DNA of 64,000 nt from Aquirufa ecclesiirivi (GCF_011250515.1 NZ_JAANOP010000010.1:1-64000), one strand, 5' to 3'; shown: positions 27,365 through 37,157, counted from the stretch's first letter. Notes: generated from the sequence alone by a model not told the origin. Made by a program: numbers and translations.

Positions 27365-28573
27365 ATGAATTTTCCTCTTTTTGTTGCACGTCGGATTCGT
27401 AATACCCATGAAACCTCCTTTTCTAAAACAGTTACCTACGTTGGTATTGGAACTGTGGCTATGGGAGTTAGCATCATCCTCATTGCTTTTTCCATATTAT
27501 TTGGTTTTAAAGAGGCAATTCAAGACAAATTAACCAGTTTTGCGGGAGATATTCAGGTGAGCCAAATCACAGGAAATCATTCACTTTCCGACAGTCCCAT
27601 GCGTAGAAATTTGGCTTGGGAAAAAGCCGTTTTACAAAATACAGCCATTGACCATATACAGGCTCATTTACAAAAACCAGGAATTTTAGTAGGAGACGCA
27701 GGCTTAGCAGGCATTATCATTAAAGGAATTGGAAATGATGTACCCAAAGATCAATTGTCCAAAAATATGCTATCTGGACAAGCTCAAATTCACCATCCTC
27801 AAGATATTATTCTAAGCAATACATTAGCTAAACAACTGAAAGTCAAGCTACATAGCAGTTTAATCCTCTATTTTTTAAGCAATCCAGAACGCCCAAGAAA
27901 AGTAAAAATTACGGGAATTTATGAAACGGGCTTAGAAGAATTGGATAAAATGTCCATTTTGGCTGACCGTAGTTGGGTACAAAAAATGAATGGGTGGTCG
28001 GCCGATTCTATTGGTACTTATGAAATATTTCTAAAAAAATCGGCTGATTTATATCAAAGTGCAGATGAAATAGAATCGAGTATGCCTACCGAATGGAGAT
28101 TAGAAACAATCACCGAGCTGTACCCTGCGCTGTTCGACTGGATGATGATGCTCGATAGAAACATTGTCATTTTTATTACCTTGTTATTGGTTGTTGCCAG
28201 TTTCAATCTCATTGCTACTCTTTGGGTTTTAATCATGGAACGCATCCCCATGGTGGGCTTATTAAAAGCTTTGGGGGCTAGTCATCGCCAAATTAGGACC
28301 ATATTTTGGTGGAATGGATTCTTCATTTTACTTCGTGGTTTAGCTTTGGGCAATGTAGTAGCGGTGGTATTTTGTTATCTTCAATCCACTTATCACCTTA
28401 TCCCTTTAGATCAAGAAAGCTATTATATGAGTTCGGTACCCATTGTTTGGTCCATGTCTACCTGGGTTTGGGTCAATATCGGAACGAGTCTTTTGGTGGC
28501 GCTCATCATCACCTTACCCACCATTTTTATCAAAAAAATTCAGGCACAAGAAGCTCTACAATACAAGCATTAA
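27365..28573 (+). CDS. FtsX/LolC-LolE-type ABC transporter permease
   Basis: This 402-residue membrane protein has the MacB/FtsX architecture: one N-terminal membrane segment (about residues 22-47; VGIGTVAMGVSIILIAFSIL), a large periplasmic domain (about 50-265) and three C-terminal segments (about 270-295, 315-340, 370-393), with MERIPMVGLLKALGASHRQI before the third. LolC/E-like proteins extract lipoproteins from the inner membrane with a LolD ATPase; no ATPase gene is adjacent. The M61 peptidase gene follows after 2 bp. Confidence 0.87.
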   Translation: MNFPLFVARRIRNTHETSFSKTVTYVGIGTVAMGVSIILIAFSILFGFKEAIQDKLTSFAGDIQVSQITGNHSLSDSPMRRNLAWEKAVLQNTAIDHIQAHLQKPGILVGDAGLAGIIIKGIGNDVPKDQLSKNMLSGQAQIHHPQDIILSNTLAKQLKVKLHSSLILYFLSNPERPRKVKITGIYETGLEELDKMSILADRSWVQKMNGWSADSIGTYEIFLKKSADLYQSADEIESSMPTEWRLETITELYPALFDWMMMLDRNIVIFITLLLVVASFNLIATLWVLIMERIPMVGLLKALGASHRQIRTIFWWNGFFILLRGLALGNVVAVVFCYLQSTYHLIPLDQESYYMSSVPIVWSMSTWVWVNIGTSLLVALIITLPTIFIKKIQAQEALQYKH

Positions 28574-28575
28574 TT

Positions 28576-30426
28576 ATGAAAAGAATACCTATTTACTTGC
28601 TGCTTTTCATATCGACTTTTGCCTTTGGGCAAGATAAGATACAGTATAAACTTGACTTGAATAAACTGAACAACGACCGTTTGGAGGTCATTGTTAAAAC
28701 ACCCAAATTCAAACAAAAGGAAGTAATTTATGCACTTCCCAAAATAGTACCAGGAACTTATGCTAATTATGATTTTGGCCGATTTGTTCAGGATTTTAGA
28801 GCATTAGACGCTCAGGGAAAAAATTTACGCATCAAGAAAACAAGTCCCAATACCTACCAAATATCCAATGCTTCTCAATTATCCGAGATTCGCTATTTCG
28901 TGGATGATACCTGGGATAGTCCAGAAATAGCGGGTGATTATGTTTTTGAGCCGGCAGGTACCTCCTTCCAAAAGGATAGTTTATTTGCCTTGAATACACA
29001 TGCGATGTTAGGTTATTTTATTGGACATGAAAAAGCACAAGTCCAATTATCCATTGATAAGCCTACCCATATTTATGGTGCTAGTTCTCTTCAAAATAGA
29101 AGCAAATCAAAAGTTGATCTTTTTGAAGCTGCTCACTATCAAGAATTGATAGATGCCCCGCTGATGTACGCTTCACCCGATACCATTAGCTTCCCCTTGG
29201 CCAATGCCCATATTTTAATTTCAGTCTATTCTCCCAATAAAATGTGTACATCAGCCCAAGTGGCTGAACAAATAAAGCCACTTTTAGAGGCTCAAAAAAA
29301 ATATTTAGGTGGTCTATTACCTGTATACAATTATGCCTTCATCATTGTCTTATCGGACAATATCAAAAACGGGAGTTACGGTGCCTTAGAACATGCCCAG
29401 TCTTCTTTTTATTATTTGCCAGAGGGAAATATTCAGACTTTAGCGGAAACCATCCGTGAGGTCTGCGCCCATGAATTTTTTCATATTGTAACCCCTTTGA
29501 ACATCCATTCTGAGGAAATAGGCAACTTCAATTTTCTAGAACCGAAAATGTCCAAACATCTATGGTTGTATGAGGGATTAACCGAATATGCGGCACATCA
29601 TGTTCAGTTAAAATACCAAATTACTGACCTGAAAAAATTCATGTCTACCTTTGAAAACAAGTGGGAAGTAATGAATGTACAATTCGACAGAAAATTACCA
29701 TTTACGGTGATGAGTGAAAAAGTATTGGATAAGTATAAAGATGAATATGGAAATGTCTACCAAAAGGGTGCTTGGTTAGGTTTTGGTTTAGATTTAACCC
29801 TGAGAAAGCTCAGCCAAGGAAAATACGGCACGCAGGAAATGATGCGTGATTTGGCCAAATTTTATGGCCCAAATCAATCGTTTAAAGATGATGAATTATT
29901 TGACCAATTAGTACAAATCACTCAAAAGCCCGAATTAAAAAGCTTCTTTGAGAAATATGTAGCAGGAAAAGAAGAAATTCCTGTGGCCGATTGGCTTCAT
30001 CGTATTGGTTATGAAATACAAGAATTTAACGCCAGTCCAATCAAGACCTTAGGCTTTGATTTCCAGTCATTAAATGTCAATTCAGAGACACATAGAGCCG
30101 TAATTAATTCAGATGATGGAATCAATGAATTTGGACGTATACTTGGCCTTCAAGCCAAAGATGAACTAGTCTATATCAATCAACTATCATTTAGCTTAGA
30201 AAACTTTAGCATGAACGCTGCTAAAGTACTGAAAGACATACAATTGGGTGAAATTCTAGAAGTTGAAGTTGCCAGACCTAAAGGCAATGGAATCTATGAA
30301 ACCGTTCGTATGAAAGCCCCATTTCAAACCACCATGGGCAGCGCTCCTACTTCCTTTGTTCCACAAAAGAATCCGAGCGATGCCCAATTGGAATTACGTC
30401 AACAATGGATGAATTCTATTCCGTAG
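28576..30426 (+). CDS. M61 family metallopeptidase with PDZ domain
   Basis: An exported glycyl-aminopeptidase-like protein. I start it at the ATG at 28576 (616 residues), which gives a clean signal peptide (MKRIPIYLLLFISTFAFGQ) 2 bp after the permease stop; the same frame stays open back to 28306, but that part overlaps the permease. Seen: an M61 N-terminal beta domain, the HEXXH zinc motif in CAHEFFHIVTPLNIHSEE (about residue 298), the downstream LWLYEGLTEYAAHH with the third ligand Glu, and a C-terminal PDZ-like segment (about 490-600). It overlaps the convergent malic enzyme gene by 11 bp. Confidence 0.9.
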   Translation: MKRIPIYLLLFISTFAFGQDKIQYKLDLNKLNNDRLEVIVKTPKFKQKEVIYALPKIVPGTYANYDFGRFVQDFRALDAQGKNLRIKKTSPNTYQISNASQLSEIRYFVDDTWDSPEIAGDYVFEPAGTSFQKDSLFALNTHAMLGYFIGHEKAQVQLSIDKPTHIYGASSLQNRSKSKVDLFEAAHYQELIDAPLMYASPDTISFPLANAHILISVYSPNKMCTSAQVAEQIKPLLEAQKKYLGGLLPVYNYAFIIVLSDNIKNGSYGALEHAQSSFYYLPEGNIQTLAETIREVCAHEFFHIVTPLNIHSEEIGNFNFLEPKMSKHLWLYEGLTEYAAHHVQLKYQITDLKKFMSTFENKWEVMNVQFDRKLPFTVMSEKVLDKYKDEYGNVYQKGAWLGFGLDLTLRKLSQGKYGTQEMMRDLAKFYGPNQSFKDDELFDQLVQITQKPELKSFFEKYVAGKEEIPVADWLHRIGYEIQEFNASPIKTLGFDFQSLNVNSETHRAVINSDDGINEFGRILGLQAKDELVYINQLSFSLENFSMNAAKVLKDIQLGEILEVEVARPKGNGIYETVRMKAPFQTTMGSAPTSFVPQKNPSDAQLELRQQWMNSIP

Positions 30427-32692
30427 TTTGCGCTTCTACTACCGCAATAGCGACCATATTAACGATTTCACGAACACTTGCGCCCAATTGTAATACGTGA
30501 ACAGGTTTTCTTAATCCTAGAAGTATCGGCCCAATGTATTCAATTTCAGCCGCTTCTTTTAACAGATTATAAGCAATATTAGCCGCTGACAAATTTGGAA
30601 AAATGAGCGTGTTCGCTGTTTCGTTTCCTAAAGAAGCAAAGGGATAATTTTGTTGACGTAGCTCCTTATCAAAAGCCAAGTGAGCTTGCATTTCACCTTC
30701 AATCAACCATTGAGGATATTTTTCTTGCAAAATATGCGTCGCCTCTCGCATTTTGATAGCATCATCTCCATCGGCTGAACCAAAATTGGAATAACTCAAT
30801 AAGGCAATTCTTGGCTGTAAATTAAATCGTTCAACAGCCTCTCCCGTTAAACGGGTGATTTCCACGATATCTTCCACATTAGGTTGAAAATTAATGGTGG
30901 TGTCTGAGAAAAATAATGGGCCCTTCTTACTCAAAAGTAAATACATACCCGCCACTTTCTTTACCCCTGGTTTTTTACCAATAATCTGCAAAGCAGGACG
31001 AATGGCTTCTGGATAATTCTTCGTCAAACCAGAAATAACACCATCTGCACGTTGTGTTTCCAACATCATGGCAGCAAAATAATTACTCTTTCTAACCTGC
31101 TTTTCTGCCTCCCAACGCGTATAACCTCTCCTTTTACGCTTTTCATAAAACAAATCGGCAAATTCTTTTAATAAAGGCTCACTATCGGGATGTTTAAAAT
31201 CCAAAATTTCAGTGCCTTGTAAATCAATGTGGTGCTCTTCGCAAATGGCCTGTATCGTGGCTTGATTACCTAATAAAATGGGCTTCGCTATTCCTTCATC
31301 CAATACCTCCCTAACGGCTTTTAACACTTTTAGATTTTGTGCATCAGCGAATACAATGCGCTTAGGGTTACTTTTGGCACGCTTCAAAATGAATTTCATC
31401 ACTTGATTATCTAAACCTAAGCGTTTAGCTAATTGATTTTCGTATTCATCCCAATTTTTAATATGAACAGTAGCCACACCTGATTCCATGGCTGCCTTGG
31501 CCACTGCCATCGACACCGTTGTAATCAATCGAGGGTCTACAGGTTTAGGAATGATATAATCTGGTCCAAAACTGATACTTTTTTCATTGTAGGCCAAATT
31601 CACAATATCAGGTACTGGTTTTTTGGCTAAACAAGCCAAGGCCTTTGCTGCTGCCAGTTTCATTTCATCGTTGATCTCAGAGGCTCTAACGTCCAAAGCC
31701 CCTCGAAAAATAAAAGGAAATCCCAGCACATTATTGACTTGGTTGGGATAATCGGAACGACCTGTGGCCATGATTAAATCCTCACGAACAGCCTTTGCTT
31801 CTAAATAACCAATTTCTGGAGTTGGATTGGCCATAGCAAAAACAATGGGGTCTTTTGCCATGGTCGCGATCATATCAGGACTAAGAATATTTCCAACTGA
31901 TAATCCTAAGAATACATCGGCTCCTTTCATAGCCTCAGCCAAAGTCTTTTTTTCTTGGGCATTACAAGCTAAAGGGCTCAAGTATGGATTCAAATCCGTT
32001 CTAGCTTTTGAAACTAAACCATCTTTATCAAAAATCAGAAAGTTTTCAATCTTAGCGCCTAATTGCAAGTATAATTTAATGCAAGAAATAGCAGCAGCAC
32101 CAGCTCCAGATACGACAAAACGAGCTTTATCTATTTTTTTACCTACAATTTCTAAGGCATTAATTAAAGCAGCTGAAGAAATAATTGCTGTTCCATGCTG
32201 GTCATCGTGCATGATGGGAATCTTCAAGCGTTTCTTTAGTTTTTCTTCTATTTCAAAGCATTCGGGCGACTTGATATCTTCCAAATTGATACCTCCAAAA
32301 GTCGGTTCTAAACGTACGACAGTCTCTACGAAATCGTTAGGCTCCATGCAGTTCAACTCGAGGTCAAATACATCGATATCAGCAAAAATCTTAAATAATA
32401 CCCCTTTCCCTTCCATCACAGGCTTACTGGCTTCAGGACCAATATTTCCTAATCCTAAAACAGCTGTACCGTTCGAAATCACGCCTACCAAATTGCCCTT
32501 GGCAGTATATTGGTACACTTTTTCGGGAAAGGCAGCAATCTCTAAGCATGGCTCAGCCACACCAGGGGAATAGGCCAGCGATAAATCCCGCTGCGTGGCA
32601 GTTGATTTGGTAGGTTTTACTTCAATTTTCCCAGGTTTACCTTCTGAATGGTAAGCTAAGGCATCTTGTTTTAAAATAGATGAAATGGACAT
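30416..32692 (-). CDS. maeB: NADP-type malic enzyme with phosphotransacetylase domain
   Basis: This 758-residue fusion has a malic enzyme domain (about residues 1-420; SLAYSPGVAEPCLEIA, IMHDDQHGTAIISSAAL, RFVVSGAGAAAISCIKLY) and a C-terminal phosphotransacetylase-like domain (about 430-758; RIVFADAQNLKVLKAVREV, YFAAMMLETQRADGVISGL). It decarboxylates malate to pyruvate; in MaeB proteins the C-terminal part is mainly regulatory. It follows a dicarboxylate symporter gene after 21 bp, so uptake and oxidation of C4-dicarboxylates are probably co-expressed. Confidence 0.95.
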   Translation of the reverse strand: MSISSILKQDALAYHSEGKPGKIEVKPTKSTATQRDLSLAYSPGVAEPCLEIAAFPEKVYQYTAKGNLVGVISNGTAVLGLGNIGPEASKPVMEGKGVLFKIFADIDVFDLELNCMEPNDFVETVVRLEPTFGGINLEDIKSPECFEIEEKLKKRLKIPIMHDDQHGTAIISSAALINALEIVGKKIDKARFVVSGAGAAAISCIKLYLQLGAKIENFLIFDKDGLVSKARTDLNPYLSPLACNAQEKKTLAEAMKGADVFLGLSVGNILSPDMIATMAKDPIVFAMANPTPEIGYLEAKAVREDLIMATGRSDYPNQVNNVLGFPFIFRGALDVRASEINDEMKLAAAKALACLAKKPVPDIVNLAYNEKSISFGPDYIIPKPVDPRLITTVSMAVAKAAMESGVATVHIKNWDEYENQLAKRLGLDNQVMKFILKRAKSNPKRIVFADAQNLKVLKAVREVLDEGIAKPILLGNQATIQAICEEHHIDLQGTEILDFKHPDSEPLLKEFADLFYEKRKRRGYTRWEAEKQVRKSNYFAAMMLETQRADGVISGLTKNYPEAIRPALQIIGKKPGVKKVAGMYLLLSKKGPLFFSDTTINFQPNVEDIVEITRLTGEAVERFNLQPRIALLSYSNFGSADGDDAIKMREATHILQEKYPQWLIEGEMQAHLAFDKELRQQNYPFASLGNETANTLIFPNLSAANIAYNLLKEAAEIEYIGPILLGLRKPVHVLQLGASVREIVNMVAIAVVEAQTTE

Positions 32693-32713
32693 AATTTGAT
32701 ATGTTGATGAAAT

Positions 32714-33973
32714 TTATTCGGGTTCAGGAGCATGAAATTCACCTTCATGCTTGGCCAACCAAATGGTGGCAACCCCATTTCCAATGAAATTCGTAATTGC
32801 TCTGGCTTCTGACATGAAACGATCAACCCCTAAAAGCAGGGCTAATCCCTCTAGTGGAATCACTTGTAAAGCAGTTAAGGTAGACGCTAATACCACAAAT
32901 CCACTTCCTGTTACACCTGCAGCACCTTTGGAGGTCACCATCAAAACGCCAATGATAGTCAGTAATTGTTCCCAATTGAGTTGAATACCATACACTTGAG
33001 CTAGAAACAAAGTAGCCATGGATAGGTAAATACTAGTACCATCTAAGTTAAAGGAATATCCTGCAGGAACGACTAAACCTACGACAGACTTAGAACATCC
33101 CATTTTTTCCAATTTTTGCATCAAAGATGGTAAGGCAGCCTCCGAAGAAGATGTACCTAAAACAATCAAAAGTTCGGCTTTGATATAACTCAAAAAGGAG
33201 GTGATTCTTTCCCCACATGATCGCATTACAAGAGCTAAAATAATGAAGATAAAAAGCCCCATAGTAATGTATACAGAGGCCATTAATTTAGCTAATGGAA
33301 GTAGTGAATGTATGCCAAATTTTCCAATGGTATAAGCCATGCCACCCATAGCGCCTAAAGGTGCCAAATACATCACCCAATGCAAGGCTTTAAATACCCA
33401 ATGGGAGGCTTGTTCCATTCCAGAAATCATACGTGCTTTTCCACGTACCGAATTTAAAAATACCCCAAAAAAGATGGAGAAAAACAATACTTGAACAGTA
33501 AAGTTCTCTTTCAAAAACAATAACCATGAGAATGAGGCCGCTTTGGAAGTATATTTACTAATATCTCCTCCGGCCACATCAGAGCGAATAACGCCTTCAC
33601 CAGGTACTAATATAGTGGATACTAAAAGTCCTATGACCAATGCCACCGTAGTAATGACCTCAAAATATAACAAGGCTTTCCCTCCTACTCGCCCTACCTT
33701 TTTCAAATTACCCATATTAACGATTCCCAAACTGATGGTTAAGAAAATAATGGGGTGAATAAATAATTTCACTAAACTGATAAAAAAGCCACTCAGCAAT
33801 TCACTGACACTGGGCCCCATGCTGATATCTGCCCCTAAAAATGAATAAGTGAATTTCTTTTCCATCAGGGAATACAAAGCCCATTCTGGAGCAAAATGTC
33901 CCACTAAAACACCCAGAAAAATGGAGAGCAATACCCAAAAAGTAAGGTTCTGTGTAATTTTCTTTTTACTCAT
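32714..33973 (-). CDS. Dicarboxylate/amino acid:cation symporter (DAACS)
   Basis: This 419-residue membrane protein has about eight membrane helices and the two re-entrant loops of the GltP/DctA family. Marks are LLIVLGTSSSEAALPSLMQK (serine-rich hairpin 1), GYSFNLDGTSIYLSMATLFL, SKGAAGVTGSGFVVLASTL (hairpin 2) and GVDRFMSEARAITNFIGNG. Members carry glutamate, aspartate or C4-dicarboxylates with H+ or Na+. The malic enzyme gene 21 bp downstream argues for malate, fumarate or succinate as substrate, by inference only. Confidence 0.92.
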   Translation of the reverse strand: MSKKKITQNLTFWVLLSIFLGVLVGHFAPEWALYSLMEKKFTYSFLGADISMGPSVSELLSGFFISLVKLFIHPIIFLTISLGIVNMGNLKKVGRVGGKALLYFEVITTVALVIGLLVSTILVPGEGVIRSDVAGGDISKYTSKAASFSWLLFLKENFTVQVLFFSIFFGVFLNSVRGKARMISGMEQASHWVFKALHWVMYLAPLGAMGGMAYTIGKFGIHSLLPLAKLMASVYITMGLFIFIILALVMRSCGERITSFLSYIKAELLIVLGTSSSEAALPSLMQKLEKMGCSKSVVGLVVPAGYSFNLDGTSIYLSMATLFLAQVYGIQLNWEQLLTIIGVLMVTSKGAAGVTGSGFVVLASTLTALQVIPLEGLALLLGVDRFMSEARAITNFIGNGVATIWLAKHEGEFHAPEPE

Positions 33974-34027
33974 TCGTTTGATAGCAGAAGATAAACAAAT
34001 GTAAGGATTAATAGTAAAATATCCTCG

Positions 34028-34059
34028 TTTGGGATTCTGCGCTTATTTACCGAATTTTG
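34028..34059 (+). promoter_or_regulatory. Candidate promoter of the trxB operon
   Basis: A TTTG at 34028-34031 is followed after 20 bp by GAATTTTG (34052-34059), which matches seven of eight positions around the Bacteroidota -7 consensus TAnnTTTG. Predicted transcription would begin near 34066, giving a leader of about 38 nt before trxB. Confidence 0.4.
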
Positions 34060-34103
34060 CACCTTCATGAACCTTTTGAGGTCTTCAAGGTGTTATCAAT
34101 GTT

Positions 34104-35042
34104 ATGGCAGAAAAAATAAAATGTTTGATTATCGGCTCAGGGCCGGCAGGTTATACCGCAGCTATTTATGCATCTAGAGCAGGTTTACAACCAATCATGT
34201 ATCAAGGAGGACAACCAGGTGGTCAATTAACAACGACCACAGAGGTTGACAATTTTCCTGGCTACCCAAAAGGTGTAGATGGGCCGACCATGATGCAGGA
34301 TTTAGAAAATCAAGCGAAGCGATTTGGTACTGATGTGCGCTTTGGATTAGCTACGAAAGTGGACTTTAGCAGTCAACCAAAAAAAGTTTGGATCGATGAT
34401 CAAATTGAATTAGAGGCAGATGCCGTTATCATAGCTACCGGAGCTTCTGCTAAATGGTTAGGATTAGAAGGAGAAACAACTTTCAATGGTTTAGGTGTTT
34501 CGGCCTGTGCGGTTTGTGATGGATTCTTTTACCGAAATCAAGTAGTAGCCGTAGTAGGTGCTGGTGATACCGCTGCAGAGGAAGCAAGTTACTTAGCCAA
34601 TTTATGTACAGAAGTACACATGATTGTTCGTCGAAATGAAATGCGTGCTTCATTAATTATGCAAGAGCGCGTTAAAAACAATCCTAAAATACATATTCAT
34701 TGGAACTCAGAAACAGAAGAAATTCTGGGAGATGCCAATGGAGTTACCGGTATTCGCATCAAAAATCGAGAAAATGGAGCCACGGAAGAAATTACCTTAA
34801 CTGGCTTTTTTGTAGCCATCGGTCACCAACCGAACACTTCCATTTTCAAAGATCAATTGGATATGGATGCTCAAGAATATTTGATTACAGAAAAAGGAAG
34901 TTCTAGAACCAATATCCCTGGTGTATTTGCTTGTGGTGATGTACAGGATTCCATTTATCGTCAAGCAGTAACAGCAGCAGGTAGCGGTTGCATGGCTGCA
35001 TTAGACGCAGAAAGATGGTTGGCTGCCAATCATTTACATTAA
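34104..35042 (+). CDS. trxB: Thioredoxin-disulfide reductase
   Basis: TrxB passes electrons from NADPH through FAD to thioredoxin. The 312-residue protein shows the FAD-binding IIGSGPAGYTAAIYASRAGL at the N-terminus, the redox pair CAVC in SACAVCDGFFY (about residues 135-138), the NADPH motif VVGAGDTAAEEASYLA and the C-terminal FACGDVQDSIYRQAVTAAGSG. It heads a probable operon with the M23-LysM gene (9-bp gap) and bshB1, placing two thiol-redox functions in one transcript. Confidence 0.96.
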   Translation: MAEKIKCLIIGSGPAGYTAAIYASRAGLQPIMYQGGQPGGQLTTTTEVDNFPGYPKGVDGPTMMQDLENQAKRFGTDVRFGLATKVDFSSQPKKVWIDDQIELEADAVIIATGASAKWLGLEGETTFNGLGVSACAVCDGFFYRNQVVAVVGAGDTAAEEASYLANLCTEVHMIVRRNEMRASLIMQERVKNNPKIHIHWNSETEEILGDANGVTGIRIKNRENGATEEITLTGFFVAIGHQPNTSIFKDQLDMDAQEYLITEKGSSRTNIPGVFACGDVQDSIYRQAVTAAGSGCMAALDAERWLAANHLH

Positions 35043-35051
35043 CAATTATTT

Positions 35052-36149
35052 ATGTCAGTAAAAAACCTGATTTTCTTCCTTTCCGTCACTTTTTTTGCCT
35101 TTACTGCAAAGGCGCAAGAACGTAATTTGTTCAAAAAGAGTACGAAAATCGAGACCAAATCAAGCCCCAATACGAAAGATAAGAAAGAGGAAATCGATGA
35201 TCTCCCACCTTTACAATTTAGAAACGAAACAGAAACATCGGGCATGGTGGCAGGTTCTGAGATGCAGGAACGTAAATACGAACCTATCAAAATCTTAAAT
35301 CCAAGCATCAGTAATTTCGATACCACCTCCATTGATGAAGGTGAAGCCTTAGTGGTAGAAATTGAAGAAGAAAATGCGCCCGTAGGAAGTGAAGATTTTG
35401 TTACGGTTGCCTCTTATTTTGCCATTTGGGATACCAAAAGTATTGACCCTTATGACATCGACATCAAAGACTTTGACGAACCCGTTGACATTGAGTTATA
35501 CAATGTTGGCAGTGGTAGAAATTGGTCACCACCTCTCAATGTAGTCAAACAAACTAGTCCGTTTGGACCTCGTTGGGGACGCTTGCATGCTGGAGTTGAC
35601 CTAGATTTAGAGACAGGCTACCCAGTCATGTCAGCCTTTGATGGTATTGTTCGAATATCGGGATTTGATTATTCTGGATATGGTAACTATGTGGTAGTCA
35701 GACATTATAATGGACTAGAAACACTTTACGGCCACCTTTCCAAGAGAAATTTAGAACCTGGAACTTTTGTTAAAGCTGGAGATGAAATTGGCTTAGGTGG
35801 AAATACTGGAAGAAGTACAGGCTCTCACTTGCATTTTGAAACGAGGTATGAAGGAAACCCTTTCAACCCGAACAACGTATACAATTTAAGTACAGGAGAA
35901 CCACTTTCCGATCACTTGTTAATAACGGCTAGAACTTTTGACAGGCGTTCACTTTCTTTAAAAAATGAATACGGAAGTGCGGGTGAAAAAATTCGTTCTA
36001 GACGTACGGCTTGGACACGCGTTCGTTCAGGGGATTCTTTGTATTCCATTGCACAAAGAGCAGGAATTTCGGTGACTAAATTGGCTAGATTAAATGGATT
36101 AAAACTTAGCTCAACCATTCGAGCAGGTAGACGTTTACGAATTCACTAA
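35052..36149 (+). CDS. M23 metallopeptidase with LysM domain
   Basis: An exported 365-residue protein with a signal peptide ending near FTAKAQ, an acidic low-complexity stretch (about residues 60-150), an M23 (LytM) peptidase domain (RWGRLHAGVDLDLETGYPV with the first zinc His and Asp; GSHLHFETR with the HxH motif, about 260) and a C-terminal LysM (RVRSGDSLYSIAQRAGISV, about 322-365). M23 enzymes cut peptidoglycan cross-links. It overlaps the bshB1 start by 1 bp (TAATG), implying coupled translation. Confidence 0.92.
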   Translation: MSVKNLIFFLSVTFFAFTAKAQERNLFKKSTKIETKSSPNTKDKKEEIDDLPPLQFRNETETSGMVAGSEMQERKYEPIKILNPSISNFDTTSIDEGEALVVEIEEENAPVGSEDFVTVASYFAIWDTKSIDPYDIDIKDFDEPVDIELYNVGSGRNWSPPLNVVKQTSPFGPRWGRLHAGVDLDLETGYPVMSAFDGIVRISGFDYSGYGNYVVVRHYNGLETLYGHLSKRNLEPGTFVKAGDEIGLGGNTGRSTGSHLHFETRYEGNPFNPNNVYNLSTGEPLSDHLLITARTFDRRSLSLKNEYGSAGEKIRSRRTAWTRVRSGDSLYSIAQRAGISVTKLARLNGLKLSSTIRAGRRLRIH

Positions 36150-36871
36150 TGATGAAACTTGATATTTTAGTCATGGCCGCGCATCCAGATGATGCCGAGC
36201 TAGCTTGTTCGGGTACTATTGTATCTCAAATTCAACAAGGAAAAAAAGTTGGGATTGTTGATTTCACACGAGGTGAATTAGGTACACGAGGTACCCCAGA
36301 AATTAGAATCGCTGAATCTGCCGCTTCTACTGCCATTTTAGGAATCCATGCCCGTGAAAACCTAGGGATTAGAGATGGATTTTTTCGAAATGACGAAGAA
36401 AGTCAATTGAAATTGATACAAGTCATTCGTAAATACCAACCCGATATTGTTTTAGCCAACGCTTTAGAGGACCGACATCCTGACCATGGTAAAGGTGCTC
36501 AATTGGCCATTGATGCTTGTTTTTTATCAGGATTACGGAAAATAGAAACGCGAGACGAGCAAGGTAATGCACAGTCTGCTTGGAGACCTAAGCATGTATT
36601 TCATTACATTCAAGACCGATATATAAACCCAGATTTCGTCATTGATATAAGTGCTCATTGGGATATCAAAGAACAATCCATCCGTGCGTTTAAAAGTCAA
36701 TTCTTTGATCCGAACTCAACTGAACCTGACTCTTACATTTCCTCTCCTGACTTCTTGGAATTCATTCGTGCACGTTCTATGGAAATGGGCCATAAAATTG
36801 GCGTTAAATATGGAGAAGGATATCAGAGTCAGAGAACGATGGGCTTAGATGGATTTGAGGCAATTTTGTAA
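36149..36871 (+). CDS. bshB1: Bacillithiol biosynthesis deacetylase BshB1
   Basis: This 240-residue zinc-dependent LmbE-family deacetylase removes the acetyl group from GlcNAc-malate during bacillithiol synthesis. Seen: the metal site MAAHPDDAELACSGTI at the N-terminus, VDFTRGELGTRGTPEIR, NLGIRDGFF, the second metal His in EDRHPDHGKGAQLAIDACFL, and IDISAHWDIKEQSIRAFKSQ. An ATG at 36152 is an alternative start (one Met shorter). bshA and bshC are not in the window. The stop codon is the first bases of a 288-bp inverted-repeat element. Confidence 0.94.
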   Translation: MMKLDILVMAAHPDDAELACSGTIVSQIQQGKKVGIVDFTRGELGTRGTPEIRIAESAASTAILGIHARENLGIRDGFFRNDEESQLKLIQVIRKYQPDIVLANALEDRHPDHGKGAQLAIDACFLSGLRKIETRDEQGNAQSAWRPKHVFHYIQDRYINPDFVIDISAHWDIKEQSIRAFKSQFFDPNSTEPDSYISSPDFLEFIRARSMEMGHKIGVKYGEGYQSQRTMGLDGFEAIL

Positions 36872-37157
36872 ATTATAAATGATGAATTATAATTTATAAA
36901 TGTCTTGTCTGAAAATATGAATGCCGGAATGACGTTGACCGTTTTATCGATTTTGGGATTCCACATTTTTCATTCTACATTGTACATTTTAACAGTAGTC
37001 CGCGGAGTGAACATCGGTTCCGTATAGCAGAATTCGTCTTAGGATTACCTTCTTTCTTCTTTTATGTCGTTCAGCCAAGGTTGAAAAGGAATTTTAAAAT
37101 ATGAATTTTATTTGAATTAAAACTCATTTATAAATTATAATTCATCATTTATAATTT
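36870..37157. repeat. 288-bp element with perfect 33-bp inverted ends
   Basis: Bases 36870-36902 and 37125-37157 are exact inverted complements over 33 nt (built from ATTATAAATGATGAATTAT words). The element fills the gap between the convergent bshB1 and pdxH and even supplies the last two bases of the bshB1 stop. The centre holds a TTCATTCTACATTGTACATT word, a GTTGACCGTTTTATCGATTTT segment and CAGAATTCGTCTTAGGATTA, shared with the block at 20464-20616. It has no gene. Confidence 0.85.

Noticed and set aside
28306..28575. N-terminal extension of the M61 peptidase
   Set aside because: The frame is open here, but it lies inside the permease gene on the same strand, and the ATG at 28576 gives a clean signal peptide.
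31827..32573. Long plus-strand open frame inside maeB
   Set aside because: It lies opposite a strongly conserved malic enzyme and is a shadow of that gene's codon usage.
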